A stretch of DNA of 64,000 nt. It comes from Microbacterium sp. LWH7-1.2. Lineage in GTDB: Bacteria; Actinomycetota; Actinomycetes; Actinomycetales; Microbacteriaceae. A program made the position numbers and the translations under genes. Below are positions 10,642 through 21,136 of the stretch, piece by piece (the stretch's first letter is position 1; every line of letters begins with the position of its first letter). Where the stretch lies: assembly GCF_038397755.1 (NCBI RefSeq), contig NZ_CP151637.1:4278001-4342000 (forward strand). Reading direction: 5' to 3'. Below the pieces are notes generated by a model. It saw only the letters and a program-made list of their open reading frames with translations. It was not told the origin of the DNA and did not search any database.

Positions 10642-10705
10642 CGACCTGACCTCCCAGCCCGGCTCCAGCCTGCGGGCCTAGCCTCGGTGCGTCGAGGAGG
10701 CCGAC

Positions 10706-11302
10706 ATGGGGCGACGAGGACTGTCCGCTCGGTCGCGGTGGCTGTGGGTGGCCGGCGGCGTGCTCGCGGTGGCGGTCGCGATCGTTGCGGGACTCGTCTT
10801 CCAGCCGTGGTTGCTGTTCATCGACGTCCGGGTCGACGACGCGATTCCCGAGACTGCGGTGGTCGCGCCCACCACGTCCCCGTCGACAACGCCTGCGCAG
10901 TCCGCTGCGCCGGAAGCCGCCGTCCCGACGCCGGATCCGCCGCCGCTCACGACGCCGGTGAATCTGCTCACGGGCACGTTCGTGAGTCACGAGCACACGA
11001 CGACCGGCGCGGTCCGCGTGATCGAGCACCCGGACGGGAGCCGGCAGCTTGCCATCGTGGGCCTCGCGACCTCCAACGGACCGGACGTGCACGTGTGGCT
11101 GAGCGCCGGACCCGTCGTAGAAGGGTTCGACGGCTGGTTCACGGCGCGCGACTACGACCACGTCGATCTCGGCCTCATCAAGGGCAATCTCGGCGACCTG
11201 TTGTACGACATCCCGACGGACGTGGATCTCGAAACCTTCCGCACGGTCGATCTGTGGTGCGAGCAGTTCTCGGTCTCGTTCGGAGCCGCGGCACTGACGT
11301 AA
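10706..11302 (+). CDS. DM13-domain membrane-anchored protein
   Basis: The 198-residue protein has a basic N-terminus, one membrane anchor at about 12-36 (WLWVAGGVLAVAVAIVAGLV), a Pro/Thr/Ala-rich linker, and a C-terminal DM13 domain from about 88. The family signature is visible in GPDVHVWLS, IKGNLGDLLYDIP and VDLWCEQFSVSFGAA. DM13 is proposed to take part in extracytoplasmic redox; its function in actinobacteria is not settled. GAGGAGG precedes the ATG. It sits between lysC and asd but is probably transcribed separately, since a hairpin (arms 11315-11322 and 11335-11342) and an asd promoter follow. Confidence 0.8.
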   Translation: MGRRGLSARSRWLWVAGGVLAVAVAIVAGLVFQPWLLFIDVRVDDAIPETAVVAPTTSPSTTPAQSAAPEAAVPTPDPPPLTTPVNLLTGTFVSHEHTTTGAVRVIEHPDGSRQLAIVGLATSNGPDVHVWLSAGPVVEGFDGWFTARDYDHVDLGLIKGNLGDLLYDIPTDVDLETFRTVDLWCEQFSVSFGAAALT

Positions 11303-11408
11303 CCGCGAACCGGTCCGTTCGCACGCCGTCCCGCGCGAACGGCAGGAATCGCACGGACCCTGTCCGCTCGGACTGGTAACACCGCGGTCCGCGCCCGGCC
11401 GCGGCCGG

Positions 11409-11414
11409 TAGAAT
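11409..11414 (+). promoter_or_regulatory. -10 element of the asd promoter
   Basis: TAGAAT lies 71 bp before the asd start, giving a leader of about 65 nt. No clear -35 is present. Confidence 0.45.
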
Positions 11415-11476
11415 CGCCCAAACCCCGCGCGATCGACGGCGCCCGCGCGTCCGCTCCACGCTTGTGCCCACGCTGA

Positions 11477-12556
<1,080 letters not shown>

Positions 12557-12570
12557 CGGGCACTTCGGAG

Positions 12571-12609
12571 GCGGACGGATGCTGCGACCCGCAGCATCCG
12601 TCCGCTTTT
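12571..12609 (+). terminator. Rho-independent terminator after asd
   Basis: A perfect 16-bp stem (12571-12586 with 12590-12605), a 3-nt loop, and TTTT at 12606-12609. The stem is built from a GGATGCTGC word and its complement. Confidence 0.9.
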
Positions 12610-12680
12610 CGTTTCGGCAAGAACCGCCGGACTTTCGGGGTCGGAACCCGCCTCCGGTCGGGGGTGCTTTCGGGCGGAAC

Positions 12681-12686
12681 TAGAAT
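12681..12686 (+). promoter_or_regulatory. -10 element for leaderless mqo
   Basis: TAGAAT ends 6 nt before GTG 12693. Confidence 0.6.
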
Positions 12687-12692
12687 CGTCTG

Positions 12693-14219
12693 GTGACCGA
12701 GAAGCCCTCCGACTCCCTGCCCAGCCCTGACGACAGCGACCTCCCCACGGGAACGGTCGACGTCCTGCTGATCGGCGGCGGGATCATGAGCGCGACGCTG
12801 GGCACCCTTCTCCAGCAGGTGCAGCCCGACCTCAAGATCGCCGTGTTCGAGCGGCTGAGCGACGTCGCGCTGGAGAGCTCGAACCCCTGGAACAACGCGG
12901 GCACCGGCCACGCCGCCCTGTGCGAGCTCAACTACATGCCCGACAACAAGGACGGCGGCCCGCTGGACCCCTCCAAGGCGATCTCGATCAACGAGCAGTT
13001 CCAGCAGAGTCGCCAGCTCTGGTCGTCGCTCGTCGAGGCCGGCGTGCTGGACGCTCCGTCGACCTTCATCAACTCCACCCCGCACATGACGTTCGTCCGC
13101 GGCGAGAAGGATGTCGCGTACCTCAAGAAGCGCTACGAGGCACTCAAGGACGAGCCGCTTTTCGCCGGCATCGAGTACAGCGAGGACTCGCGCGTCATCA
13201 ACCAGTGGGCGCCGCTGCTCATGCAGAAGCGCCGCAAGGGCGAGCCCTTCGCCGCGACGCGCGTGCCTGCGGGCACCGACGTGGACTTCGGCGCCCTCAC
13301 GCGTCAGCTCTTCGACCGTCTCGCCGACAACGGCGCCGACGTGCGCACCAACACCGAGGTGCGCCGACTCAAGCGCCTGCCCGACGGCACCTGGAGCGTG
13401 AAGTACCGACGCACCATCGGCCGCACCCCGGGTGAGATCCGCGCGAAGTTCGTCTTCGTGGGCGCGGGCGGCTGGGCGCTCAAGCTGCTGCAGCGCTCGG
13501 GCATCCCCGAGATCTCGGGCTACGGCGTGTTCCCGATCGGCGGGCAGTTCCTCAAGACGTCGAACCCCGCCGTCGTTGCGCAGCACAAGGCGAAGGTGTA
13601 CTCGCAGGCGTCGGTGGGTGCGCCGCCGATGTCGGTGCCCCACCTCGACACCCGCGTCGTCGACGGCGAGGCGTCGCTGCTGTTCGGCCCGTTCGCGACG
13701 TTCAGCCCGAAGTTCCTCAAGACCGGCTCGTGGTTCGACATCGTGGGGCAGGTGCGCCCCGGCAACATCGGCCCGATGCTCAAGGTCGCGTGGGACAACC
13801 CCAGCCTCATCACGTATCTCGTCGGCGAGCTGCTGAAGAACCACAAGAAGAAGGTCGACAGCCTCCGCGTCTTCATGCCCACCGCGAAGGACGAGGACTG
13901 GGAGATCATCCAGGCCGGCCAGCGCGCGCAGGTCATGAAGAAGGACCCCGAGAAGGGTGGCGTGCTGCAGTTCGGCACTGAGGTCGTCACCGGCGCCGAC
14001 GGCACGATCGCCGGCCTGCTCGGTGCTTCGCCGGGCGCCTCGACCGCGGTCTCGATCATGCTCGGACTGCTGAAGACCTGCTTCCCCGAGCGCATCGAGG
14101 CATGGGAACCGCGCCTGCGCGAGCTCATCCCGAGTTACGGCGACACGCTCAACGCGCGCCCCGAGGTCGCTCGCGAGTCGCTGGACGAGACCGCCGAGGT
14201 GCTCGCCCTGTCGGCCTGA
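12693..14219 (+). CDS. mqo: Malate:quinone oxidoreductase
   Basis: Mqo is a membrane-associated FAD enzyme that oxidises malate to oxaloacetate and passes electrons to menaquinone, replacing or backing up NAD-malate dehydrogenase. The 508-residue protein shows the FAD-binding DVLLIGGGIMSATLG (about 24-38), the family stretch ESSNPWNNAGTGHAALCELNY (in part), and the C-terminal LGASPGASTAVSIML. Length matches the family. GTG 12693 is fixed by the leaderless promoter. It stands alone behind the asd terminator. With L-lactate dehydrogenase at 18756 it feeds the quinone pool that narGHJI can drain. Confidence 0.95.
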   Translation: MTEKPSDSLPSPDDSDLPTGTVDVLLIGGGIMSATLGTLLQQVQPDLKIAVFERLSDVALESSNPWNNAGTGHAALCELNYMPDNKDGGPLDPSKAISINEQFQQSRQLWSSLVEAGVLDAPSTFINSTPHMTFVRGEKDVAYLKKRYEALKDEPLFAGIEYSEDSRVINQWAPLLMQKRRKGEPFAATRVPAGTDVDFGALTRQLFDRLADNGADVRTNTEVRRLKRLPDGTWSVKYRRTIGRTPGEIRAKFVFVGAGGWALKLLQRSGIPEISGYGVFPIGGQFLKTSNPAVVAQHKAKVYSQASVGAPPMSVPHLDTRVVDGEASLLFGPFATFSPKFLKTGSWFDIVGQVRPGNIGPMLKVAWDNPSLITYLVGELLKNHKKKVDSLRVFMPTAKDEDWEIIQAGQRAQVMKKDPEKGGVLQFGTEVVTGADGTIAGLLGASPGASTAVSIMLGLLKTCFPERIEAWEPRLRELIPSYGDTLNARPEVARESLDETAEVLALSA

Positions 14220-14264
14220 TCCCGCCATGCGGCGGTGATCTGGGAGCGTGGGGCGCCGGCCCCC

Positions 14265-14270
14265 TAGGGT
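14265..14270 (+). promoter_or_regulatory. -10 element for the leaderless DUF2207 gene
   Basis: TAGGGT ends 6 nt before ATG 14277. Confidence 0.6.
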
Positions 14271-14276
14271 GGGGGC

Positions 14277-16325
14277 ATGCGAGCACGGCTCACCTGGCGC
14301 ACCTGGGCGATCGCTGCCGCGTTAGTCGTGGTCATCGTGGTGGCCGGAGCCATCGCGCTGGTTCGGGGCGTGCAGCCGGCCGTGGCATCCGCCGGGGTGG
14401 CAAGCCGTGGCGGCGAGGCGAGTGCGTCTGCGGCGCTGCGGGTCGACACGTCGCTCGACGACTTCGCCTATGACTCCTTCGAGGCCGACTACTGGCTCGG
14501 TCGGGGAGCAGGTGGGCGCAGCGAACTCTTCACGACCGAGACGCTCGTCGCCCGCTTCCCGGACTACGACCAGAACAAGGGCATCGTGCGGTGGCTTCCG
14601 AAGGCCGACTCGGGTATCGCGCACGACACCCAGGTGATGAGCGTCACCGGTCCGGGTGGCGCACCGATCCCGTGGTGGACAGAAGAGGACGAGGAGTTCG
14701 TCTACGTCCTGACCGGCGACGACAGCTATGTCCGCGGCTCGCAGACGTACGTCATCTCGTACACCATGAGCGACGTCGTGCTGCGGTACGAAGACACCGA
14801 TGCCGACGAGTTCTACTGGGACACGATCGGCACCGACCATGCGCAGCCGTTCGCCGATGTCCGCGCGAACGTGCGCATCCTCGGCGCCGCCGGAGAGGGT
14901 CTCCTGCCAGATCGCACCGTCTGCTACACGGGCCTGGCCGGCTCGACCGAGCGGTGCGATATCCAGCCGACGACCACCGCGCCGCCGCCCGACGAGGTGC
15001 TCGCCTGGGCGCTCGGCAACGGCATCGTCGGCGCATCCGAGACGCAACTCGCCTTCACGGCCGCCGACACGGGCCTCGGCGCCGACGAGAACGTCACGGT
15101 CGCGCTCGGCTTCGAGCGGGGCACCTTTGCGGCGCCGACGCCGCCGCCACCACCGCCGTATCCGTGGTGGGAGTGGATCCTTCCGGTGCTGGGGCTGCTG
15201 GCGGGATTCGGTGGGCTGGCATTCGTGCTCGTCATGAAGGCGGTGCTGCGCCGCAACCCCGATCGATCGCCGGTGATCGTCGAGTACTCGCCGCCGGTGG
15301 ACGAGTCGCCCACGCTGTCGGCGGGCGTGCTCGGCGTGCCCGCCCGAGCGCTGGCCGCGCACGTCGTCGACCTCGCCGTGCGCGACAAGGTGGAGATCAC
15401 GGCGACCGGCGACCGCGCGGACACCGACGACTTCGACGTCGTCCTGCGCGACCTGGAAGGCCTCGAACACGACGACCGGCGCATCGTGACGACGTTGTTC
15501 GGGAAGGATGCCGCACCCGGAGACCGAGTGGACCTCGGAGTCTTCGCGGCGAAGCCGCCGGTGCGAGCTGTGACCTACGTCCGCCGCATCGAGGACGCGA
15601 CGGTCGACCGGGGCTACCGCAGCAAGACGCCCGGATGGGTCGGCGGTCTTCGTGGACTGCTGCAGTTCGGCGGCCTGGCCGTCGCCGTCATGCTGACCTT
15701 CTTCGTCGACGCCGTCCCCTCGGTGCTCACCGACCTCGGCGCGCTCGGGGGCTGGATCAACTTCCTCGCCATCGCGAGCGCCTTCGGCGCGTTCATCGTG
15801 CTGCCCTTCTTCAGCCTGCCCCGGACGACGCTCACCCTCGCCGGCGGACGCCACCGGACGTACCTCGACGGCATCCGCGAGTATCTGTCGCTCGCCGAGG
15901 AGGACCGACTGAAGGCGGCACAGTCGCCGCAGACGGCCGATCTCGTGTCAGGTGGCCGCCGAGCCTACGGCGACGCCGCCAATGCGGCGGGAGCGGAGGT
16001 CGTGAATCTCTACGAGCGGCTGCTGCCCTACGCCGTGCTGTTCGGGATGCAGCGTGAATGGGTGGAGGTCATCCGCGCCGCACTGCCTGCCATCGACGCC
16101 GGTACGTCGTCGACCCGGCTGGCACTGTTCGACTCCGTCACTTCGAACTCCCTGTCGGACGCCTCCTCCTCGATCGGGCGCCTTGCGGCGACGCCGGTCT
16201 CGCGCGGCAGCTCGTCGAGTTCCTCCGGTTCGTCGTTCTCCAGCAGCTGGTCGTCGTCGGGCGGTTCCTCGGGCGGCGGGTTCTCCGGTGGCGGTGGCGG
16301 GGGTGGCGGTTTCGGCGGCCGCTGA
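14277..16325 (+). CDS. DUF2207-domain membrane protein
   Basis: The 682-residue protein has a membrane signal anchor at about 10-30, a large extracellular DUF2207-like domain (residues about 55-285), a Pro-rich hinge, a membrane helix at about 298-322, a cytoplasmic region with conserved [17 protein letters not shown], a pair of membrane helices near 462-525, and a second cytoplasmic region. It ends in a Ser/Gly-rich tail of about 60 residues with long Gly runs. DUF2207 proteins are common in actinobacteria; no function is established. It stands between mqo and tdk and has its own promoter. Confidence 0.8.
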   Translation: MRARLTWRTWAIAAALVVVIVVAGAIALVRGVQPAVASAGVASRGGEASASAALRVDTSLDDFAYDSFEADYWLGRGAGGRSELFTTETLVARFPDYDQNKGIVRWLPKADSGIAHDTQVMSVTGPGGAPIPWWTEEDEEFVYVLTGDDSYVRGSQTYVISYTMSDVVLRYEDTDADEFYWDTIGTDHAQPFADVRANVRILGAAGEGLLPDRTVCYTGLAGSTERCDIQPTTTAPPPDEVLAWALGNGIVGASETQLAFTAADTGLGADENVTVALGFERGTFAAPTPPPPPPYPWWEWILPVLGLLAGFGGLAFVLVMKAVLRRNPDRSPVIVEYSPPVDESPTLSAGVLGVPARALAAHVVDLAVRDKVEITATGDRADTDDFDVVLRDLEGLEHDDRRIVTTLFGKDAAPGDRVDLGVFAAKPPVRAVTYVRRIEDATVDRGYRSKTPGWVGGLRGLLQFGGLAVAVMLTFFVDAVPSVLTDLGALGGWINFLAIASAFGAFIVLPFFSLPRTTLTLAGGRHRTYLDGIREYLSLAEEDRLKAAQSPQTADLVSGGRRAYGDAANAAGAEVVNLYERLLPYAVLFGMQREWVEVIRAALPAIDAGTSSTRLALFDSVTSNSLSDASSSIGRLAATPVSRGSSSSSSGSSFSSSWSSSGGSSGGGFSGGGGGGGGFGGR

Positions 16326-16342
16326 CGCGAACCGTCACCGAC

Positions 16343-16348
16343 TACGCT
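16343..16348 (+). promoter_or_regulatory. -10 element for leaderless tdk
   Basis: TACGCT ends 6 nt before GTG 16355; this decides the tdk start. Confidence 0.6.
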
Positions 16349-16354
16349 CGATCC

Positions 16355-17002
16355 GTGGCCAAGCTCTACTTCCGCTACGGGGCGATGAACTCCGGCAAGT
16401 CGACATCGCTCCTGCAGGCCGCGTACAACTACGAGGAGCGCGGGCAGCACGTGCTCCTCGCCAAGCCCGCCATCGACACCAAGGGTGCCGACCAGATCGA
16501 CAGCCGTCTCGGCGTGAAGCGCACCGTCGACTTCCTGGTGCGACCCGACGACGACATCCGCGGGTTGTTCGCGGAACACCGCGCGCGGGTCAAGGCCGAG
16601 GCGGCCGACACGCTCGTCCCCGAGTCCGACGAGCACGAGGTCGACGTCGCGTGCCTCCTCATCGACGAGGCCCAGTTCCTGACCCGTGCGCAGGTCGACG
16701 ATCTGCTCCGCATCGTCGTGTTCGACGGCGTGCCGGTGCTGGCGTACGGAATCCGCACGGACTTCCAGACCCAGGCTTTCCCGGGCTCGGCCCGGCTGCT
16801 CGAGCTCGCCCACAGTCTCGAGGAGCTGAAGACCATCTGCCGGTGCGGGCGCAAGGCGCTCTTCAACGCCCGTCTCGTCGGCGGTCGCTTCGTGTTCGAC
16901 GGCGATCAGGTCGCGATCGACGAGCTCACGGCCGATCGGGTCACGTACGAGTCGCTGTGCGCCGAGGATTACCTGCGCGCGTCGGGCGGCCGTCTGGAGT
17001 GA
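16355..17002 (+). CDS. tdk: Thymidine kinase
   Basis: Tdk phosphorylates salvaged thymidine to dTMP, which the Tmk encoded at 36240 converts to dTDP. The 215-residue protein is a type II enzyme: P-loop GAMNSGKST at 9-17, LLIDEAQF with catalytic Glu105, the DFQTQAFPGS segment that contacts the base, and zinc ligands in CRCGRK and in YESLCAEDYL. A longer upstream frame exists inside the DUF2207 gene, but the leaderless promoter and the MAKLYFRYGAMN start select GTG 16355. It converges with the DUF1295 gene 25 bp on. Confidence 0.93.
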   Translation: MAKLYFRYGAMNSGKSTSLLQAAYNYEERGQHVLLAKPAIDTKGADQIDSRLGVKRTVDFLVRPDDDIRGLFAEHRARVKAEAADTLVPESDEHEVDVACLLIDEAQFLTRAQVDDLLRIVVFDGVPVLAYGIRTDFQTQAFPGSARLLELAHSLEELKTICRCGRKALFNARLVGGRFVFDGDQVAIDELTADRVTYESLCAEDYLRASGGRLE

Positions 17003-17027
17003 CGCCGCCGACACGGCGGCCCTGGGT

Positions 17028-17858
17028 TCAGGCCGCTTCAGGCGCGCGCTCGCGTCGCCGGGGGAGCGGGATCAGCATCGACGTCGTGCGCTGGTACTCC
17101 CGGTAGGCCGGGTACTTGGACGCCGAGATCGACTCCGTGAACACCGTGGAACCGATGAACAGGACCGTCAGCAGCGCCGCGCCCGCGATCGTCCAGTTGA
17201 GCCAGCTGCCGCCGTCGACGACGAGAGCCGCCGCGCCGAGCGCGTAGAACGCCCACCACTGCGCCTGCTCGAAGAAGAAGTTCGGATGCCGGCTGAAGGC
17301 GAACAGACCCGTGGTGACGAAGCCGGGTTCGAGCGTGCCGCCCGCCGCCTTCTTGGCCTGGTGGAACGCCCACTGCTGCTGATCTGCGACGGTCTCGCCG
17401 ACCAGGAACGTGGCGAAGAGCACCGCGAACGCGGCATCCCATCCGGTGAACGGCACGGGATGCTGCCACGCGATGTAAGCCGGAAGCGAGATGAGCACGA
17501 GCAGCGCGCTCTGAAAGAGCACGATGAAGAAGACGTTGAACAGCTGGAACTGCCAGCGCGACATGCGGCCGCGCAGGATCGCCCAGCGATAGTCCTCCAT
17601 GCCGGTGTAGCCGCCCTTGCGAGCGAAGTTGAACGTCAGTCGTGCACCCCAGGCCGTGACGAGGAGCGCCATCACGATGAGCCGCGTCGCGTCGACCCCG
17701 GCGACGAGCGCCGCGACGGCGAAGATCCACACGTAGATCACCGGCACGATCGACCACAGCCGGTCGATCCAGGACGTCTCGTTCGTGACGAGCGAGGTGA
17801 TCCAGCAGAACGCGGCGGCGACGCCCGCGACGATGAGGACGACGAGGAGGGGGTCCAT
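17028..17858 (-). CDS. DUF1295-family membrane protein (steroid-reductase/methyltransferase fold)
   Basis: The 276-residue protein has about seven membrane helices and the C-terminal motif FSRHPNFFFEQAQWW, which in this superfamily (isoprenylcysteine methyltransferase and steroid 5-alpha-reductase types) lies at the cofactor site. Other conserved pieces are GARLTFNFARKGGYTGMEDYRW and a late AYREYQRTTSMLIPL. The substrate is unknown. ATG 17858 is preferred over an earlier start because a leaderless -10 lies 6 nt before it. Confidence 0.82.
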   Translation of the reverse strand: MDPLLVVLIVAGVAAAFCWITSLVTNETSWIDRLWSIVPVIYVWIFAVAALVAGVDATRLIVMALLVTAWGARLTFNFARKGGYTGMEDYRWAILRGRMSRWQFQLFNVFFIVLFQSALLVLISLPAYIAWQHPVPFTGWDAAFAVLFATFLVGETVADQQQWAFHQAKKAAGGTLEPGFVTTGLFAFSRHPNFFFEQAQWWAFYALGAAALVVDGGSWLNWTIAGAALLTVLFIGSTVFTESISASKYPAYREYQRTTSMLIPLPRRRERAPEAA

Positions 17859-17864
17859 GGGGTC

Positions 17865-17870
17865 AGCGTA
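17865..17870 (-). promoter_or_regulatory. -10 element for the leaderless DUF1295 gene
   Basis: TACGCT on the minus strand ends 6 nt before ATG 17858. Confidence 0.6.
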
Positions 17871-17902
17871 GTGCTCCGCGCGGACACGCGTCGTCATGCG
17901 GG

Positions 17903-17931
17903 TTGTCTGTGGTCCGACCACACGCTATCGT
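17903..17931 (+). promoter_or_regulatory. Promoter of lldR-lldD
   Basis: TTGTCT at 17903-17908 and TATCGT at 17926-17931 are separated by 17 bp, a good sigma-70 type arrangement. Transcription would begin near 17938, about 50 nt before lldR. This is one of few promoters here with both boxes. Confidence 0.65.
17910..17920 (+). promoter_or_regulatory. LldR/FadR-type operator 1, in the promoter spacer
   Basis: TGGTCCGACCA matches the TNGTNNNACNA consensus used by LldR-type GntR regulators and extends to a 13-bp inverted repeat (GTGGTC-C-GACCAC). It lies between the -35 and -10. Confidence 0.75.
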
Positions 17932-17941
17932 GGTCGGACCC
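17931..17941 (+). promoter_or_regulatory. LldR/FadR-type operator 2, at the transcription start
   Basis: TGGTCGGACCC repeats operator 1 with one mismatch at the last position and lies 21 bp further on, about two helical turns. It overlaps the end of the -10 and the start point. Confidence 0.65.
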
Positions 17942-17987
17942 CCTTCGAAGACGGAGGACGCCGGATCCGACATCGACGAGGAGATCC

Positions 17988-18737
17988 GTGGCAGACACCC
18001 CGACTCCGCCCGCGCTCGCGCCCGCACGCGCGTGGCGCGTCGTGCTCGAGAAGATCGAGACCGACCTGCTCGACGGCACCCTCACGCCCGGTGACCGGCT
18101 CGCCCCCGAGCGGGAGCTCGCCGCGACGCTCGGCGTGGGGCGTTCCAGCGTCCGCGAAGCCTTGCGCGTGCTCGAGGTGATGGGGCTCATCCGCACCGGC
18201 ACCGGGTCGGGGCCGACCTCCGGCGCCATCATCATCGCGACGCCCCAAGGCGGCATGTCGGCGCTGCTGCGACTGCAGGTCGCCGCGCAGGGCTTCCCGT
18301 TCGACGACGTCGTCGCCACGCGCCTCGTACTCGAGTCGGCCGTCGTCGACGCCCTCGCCGCCGACCCGGCGCGCTCGACCGCCCGAGCACGGGAGCTGCT
18401 CGACGCGATGGATGCCGACGACCTCACCACTCCCGAGTTCCTCGCCCTCGACGCCCAGCTGCACCTCGCCCTCGCCGAGGCATCGGGCAACGTCGTGATC
18501 GCGGCGATGATGGCCGGCCTGCGCACGGCGATCGAGTCGTACGTGCAGGCGGGCGCGGCGGGCATCGCGGAATGGGATGCCGCGGCAGACCGTCTGCGCC
18601 ACGAGCACCAGGCGATCCTCGACGCCGTCGACGCGGGTGACCCGACGCTCGCCCGCACCCTCGTCCACGACCACATCGTCGGCTACTACGCAGCGGCGGG
18701 TCTCGCCCGCTCGACCGCCGCCCGCACCCAGATCTGA
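17988..18737 (+). CDS. lldR: FadR/LldR-type GntR regulator (FCD family)
   Basis: The 249-residue protein has a GntR winged helix at about 15-80 (RLAPERELAATLGVGRSSVREALRVLEVMGLI) and a C-terminal FCD ligand domain with metal-binding residues in DAQLHLALAEASGN, a DRLRHEHQAILDA helix and the late HDHI. In this family lactate or another small acid releases DNA. It starts at GTG 17988 behind GAGGAG, 18 bp before lldD, and its own promoter carries two matching operators. Together this supports autoregulated, substrate-induced expression of lldR-lldD. Ligand identity is inferred from lldD. Confidence 0.85.
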   Translation: MADTPTPPALAPARAWRVVLEKIETDLLDGTLTPGDRLAPERELAATLGVGRSSVREALRVLEVMGLIRTGTGSGPTSGAIIIATPQGGMSALLRLQVAAQGFPFDDVVATRLVLESAVVDALAADPARSTARARELLDAMDADDLTTPEFLALDAQLHLALAEASGNVVIAAMMAGLRTAIESYVQAGAAGIAEWDAAADRLRHEHQAILDAVDAGDPTLARTLVHDHIVGYYAAAGLARSTAARTQI

Positions 18738-18755
18738 CCCATCGGAGAGGTTTTC

Positions 18756-20141
18756 ATGGTCACCCGCCAGTTCCCCAACCCCAAGGAGCTCCTCGAGCTC
18801 ATGCAGTTCAAGAAGCCCGAGCTCGACGGCAAGCGGCGCCGCCTGGAGTCCGCGCTCACGATCTACGACCTGCGCGACATCGCGAAGCGCCGTACGCCGA
18901 AGGCCGCCTTCGACTACACCGACGGCGCGGCCGAGGGCGAGCTGTCGCTCTCGCGCGCGCGCCAGGCGTTCGAGGACATCGAGTTCCACCCCGACGTGCT
19001 GCGCCCCGCCGAGAACGTCGACATGTCGACGGAGATCCTCGGCGGCCCGTCCGCCATGCCGTTCGGCATCGCACCGACCGGCTTCACGCGGCTCATGCAG
19101 ACCGAAGGCGAGGTCGCCGGCGCCGGAGCTGCCGGTGCCGCCGGCATCCCGTTCACGCTCTCGACGCTCGGCACGACGTCGATCGAGGGCGTGAAGGCGG
19201 CCAACCCGAACGGACGCAACTGGTTCCAGCTGTACATCATGCGGGACCGCGAGATCTCGTACAGCCTGGCCCGCCGCGCCGCCGAGGCCGGCTTCGACAC
19301 GCTGCAGTTCACGGTCGACACGCCGGTCGCCGGCGCGCGCCTGCGCGACAAGCGCAACGGCTTCTCGATCCCGCCGCAGCTCACGCTCGGCACGATCGTC
19401 AACGCCATTCCGCGTCCGTGGTGGTGGTACGACTTCCTCACCACTCCGAAGCTCGAGTTCGCGTCGCTGTCGACGACCGGCGGCACCGTGGGGGAGTTGC
19501 TCAATTCGGCGATGGACCCGACCATCAGCTACGACGACCTCGCGATCATCCGTGAGATCTGGCCGGGCAAGATCGTGATCAAGGGGGTGCAGAACGTCGC
19601 CGACTCGAAGCGGCTCATCGATGCGGGCGTCGACGGCATCATCCTGTCGAACCACGGGGGCCGTCAGCTGGACCGCGCCCCCATCCCGTTCCGCCTCCTG
19701 CCTGAGGTCGTGCGCGAGGTCGGCAAGGACGCGACGGTCATGGTCGACACCGGCATCATGAACGGTGCGGACATCGTCGCCTCGATCGCCCTCGGTGCCA
19801 GGTTCACGCTCATCGGCCGCGCCTACCTCTACGGCCTAATGGCGGGCGGACGCCAGGGCGTCGACCGCACCATCGCCATCCTGCGCAGCGAGATCGAGCG
19901 CACGATGAAGCTCCTGGGCGTCTCCTCCATCGCCGAGCTCGAGCCGCGACATGTCACGCAGCTTCAGCGCCTGGTCCCCGTGGCGGTGTCGGCGCCCGCC
20001 GCCGAGGCGGCCGCGTCGGCCCCGCGCCCTCGCGCTGCCCGTGCCACGACGGCGTCGAACGCTGCGAAGACGGATGCTGCAGCATCCCGTCCTGCGAAGG
20101 CGCCGGCGTCGAAGAGCACCGGGCCGCGCGCCAAGGCCTGA
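18756..20141 (+). CDS. lldD: L-lactate dehydrogenase (quinone), FMN-dependent
   Basis: LldD is a membrane-associated flavoenzyme that oxidises L-lactate to pyruvate and reduces the quinone pool. The protein has the alpha-hydroxy-acid oxidase core at about 35-405: [19 protein letters not shown], the FMN phosphate region [10 protein letters not shown] / [10 protein letters not shown], and the catalytic SNHGGRQLD with His300 and Arg303. At 461 residues it is longer than usual because of an Ala/Pro/Lys-rich tail of about 50 residues after 410. GGAGAGG precedes the ATG. It follows lldR by 18 bp. A different 2-hydroxy acid as substrate cannot be excluded. Confidence 0.88.
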   Translation: MVTRQFPNPKELLELMQFKKPELDGKRRRLESALTIYDLRDIAKRRTPKAAFDYTDGAAEGELSLSRARQAFEDIEFHPDVLRPAENVDMSTEILGGPSAMPFGIAPTGFTRLMQTEGEVAGAGAAGAAGIPFTLSTLGTTSIEGVKAANPNGRNWFQLYIMRDREISYSLARRAAEAGFDTLQFTVDTPVAGARLRDKRNGFSIPPQLTLGTIVNAIPRPWWWYDFLTTPKLEFASLSTTGGTVGELLNSAMDPTISYDDLAIIREIWPGKIVIKGVQNVADSKRLIDAGVDGIILSNHGGRQLDRAPIPFRLLPEVVREVGKDATVMVDTGIMNGADIVASIALGARFTLIGRAYLYGLMAGGRQGVDRTIAILRSEIERTMKLLGVSSIAELEPRHVTQLQRLVPVAVSAPAAEAAASAPRPRAARATTASNAAKTDAAASRPAKAPASKSTGPRAKA

Positions 20142-20161
20142 TCCTTCAGCCCTGAGATCGA

Positions 20162-20193
20162 AGAGGACGGGTCCCCGGTGGGACCCGTCCTCT
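20162..20193. terminator. Bidirectional terminator between lldD and the HAD gene
   Basis: A 14-bp stem (20162-20175 with 20180-20193) and a 4-nt loop lie between two convergent genes. There is no real T tract on either side. Confidence 0.7.
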
Positions 20194-20210
20194 CGGTGCA
20201 TCCGGACGCG

Positions 20211-20990
20211 TCAGACGCGGACGGGAAGCGTGGGGATGAGCTGTTCGAGGTAGGCGACCGTGTCTTCCCAGCCGTCGACGGCCTGGCAGCGCACGCCCAT
20301 CGCCAGGACGGGGTAGTCGTTGCCGTCGGGATCGAGACGGTCGCCGACGAACAGCATGTCGTCGAGGGAGATGCCGGTCTGCTCCGCGAGCTGACGCATG
20401 CCGTACGCCTTGTCGATGCCCCGCTCGGTGATGTCGACCGAGGTCGAGCCGCCCGAGCGCACCTCGAGATCGGGCAGCAGCGCTGCGACGGCGGCGCGAA
20501 GGCGGTTCTTCTTCTCGCCGGTCGGGTCCCACGCGGTCTTCGCCGCAACGGGAGCCTGCTGGCCGAGCGCTGAGAAGGTGATCTGCGAGCCGCGGTCCTC
20601 GAGGATGTCGCCCCATGTCTCGGACTCCCAGAGACCGAGACGGCGAGCTTCACCCTCGACGGCGGCGAGAGCGCGCGATTTCTGGTCGTCCGTCAGTGAG
20701 AGCTTGTACACCGTGACGACGTCGTCCGCGGTGAGCCGGTAGTACTGCGTGCCGCAGGTGGGAAGCAGGTGCAGACGCGCGAGGGCGTCGGCGGGGGCGT
20801 CGGGAAGGCGGTCGACGACCTGCGTCGTGAACTGCTGGAGCTGGCCGCCGGAGATGATCGCCACTTCCACACGCTCCGCGAGGGCGATCAGCAGTTCGCC
20901 GATGCGCGGGTCGATCTGGCTCTTGGATGGGGCGAGCGTGTCGTCGAGATCGAAGGCGACGAGAAGGGGCGGGGTGCTGCGGTCGACCAT
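20211..20990 (-). CDS. HAD-IIB hydrolase, phosphomannomutase-like
   Basis: The 259-residue protein begins the HAD fold with AFDLDDTLAPSK (nucleophile Asp14), has a type IIB cap in the middle (ITFSALGQQAP, TSVDITERGIDKAYG), and ends with the motif IV FVGDRLDPDGND. The cap features and GGSTSVDI recall eukaryotic-type phosphomannomutases, but the usual DxDGT is DxDDT and similar proteins are annotated only as hydrolases. A sugar phosphate substrate is likely. It has an AGGA ribosome site and is monocistronic, flanked by terminators. Confidence 0.8.
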   Translation of the reverse strand: MVDRSTPPLLVAFDLDDTLAPSKSQIDPRIGELLIALAERVEVAIISGGQLQQFTTQVVDRLPDAPADALARLHLLPTCGTQYYRLTADDVVTVYKLSLTDDQKSRALAAVEGEARRLGLWESETWGDILEDRGSQITFSALGQQAPVAAKTAWDPTGEKKNRLRAAVAALLPDLEVRSGGSTSVDITERGIDKAYGMRQLAEQTGISLDDMLFVGDRLDPDGNDYPVLAMGVRCQAVDGWEDTVAYLEQLIPTLPVRV

Positions 20991-21010
20991 GGTGTCCGTC
21001 CTTTCACGCG

Positions 21011-21035
21011 AAAGGCCCCGCCTTGCGGCGGAGCC
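21011..21035 (-). terminator. Terminator downstream of tRNA-Pro
   Basis: A 9-bp stem (21014-21022 with 21027-21035, one G-T pair) followed on the minus strand by TTT. It separates the tRNA from the HAD gene. Confidence 0.7.
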
Positions 21036-21044
21036 TCTCTGCTG

Positions 21045-21118
<74 letters not shown>

Positions 21119-21136
21119 TTTTGCAACCCTCCGAGT

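Noticed and set aside
20071..20087. Terminator inside lldD made from GGATGCTGCAGCATCC
   Set aside because: It is a coding palindrome in the Ala-rich tail, made of two overlapping copies of the overrepresented word, with no loop or T run.
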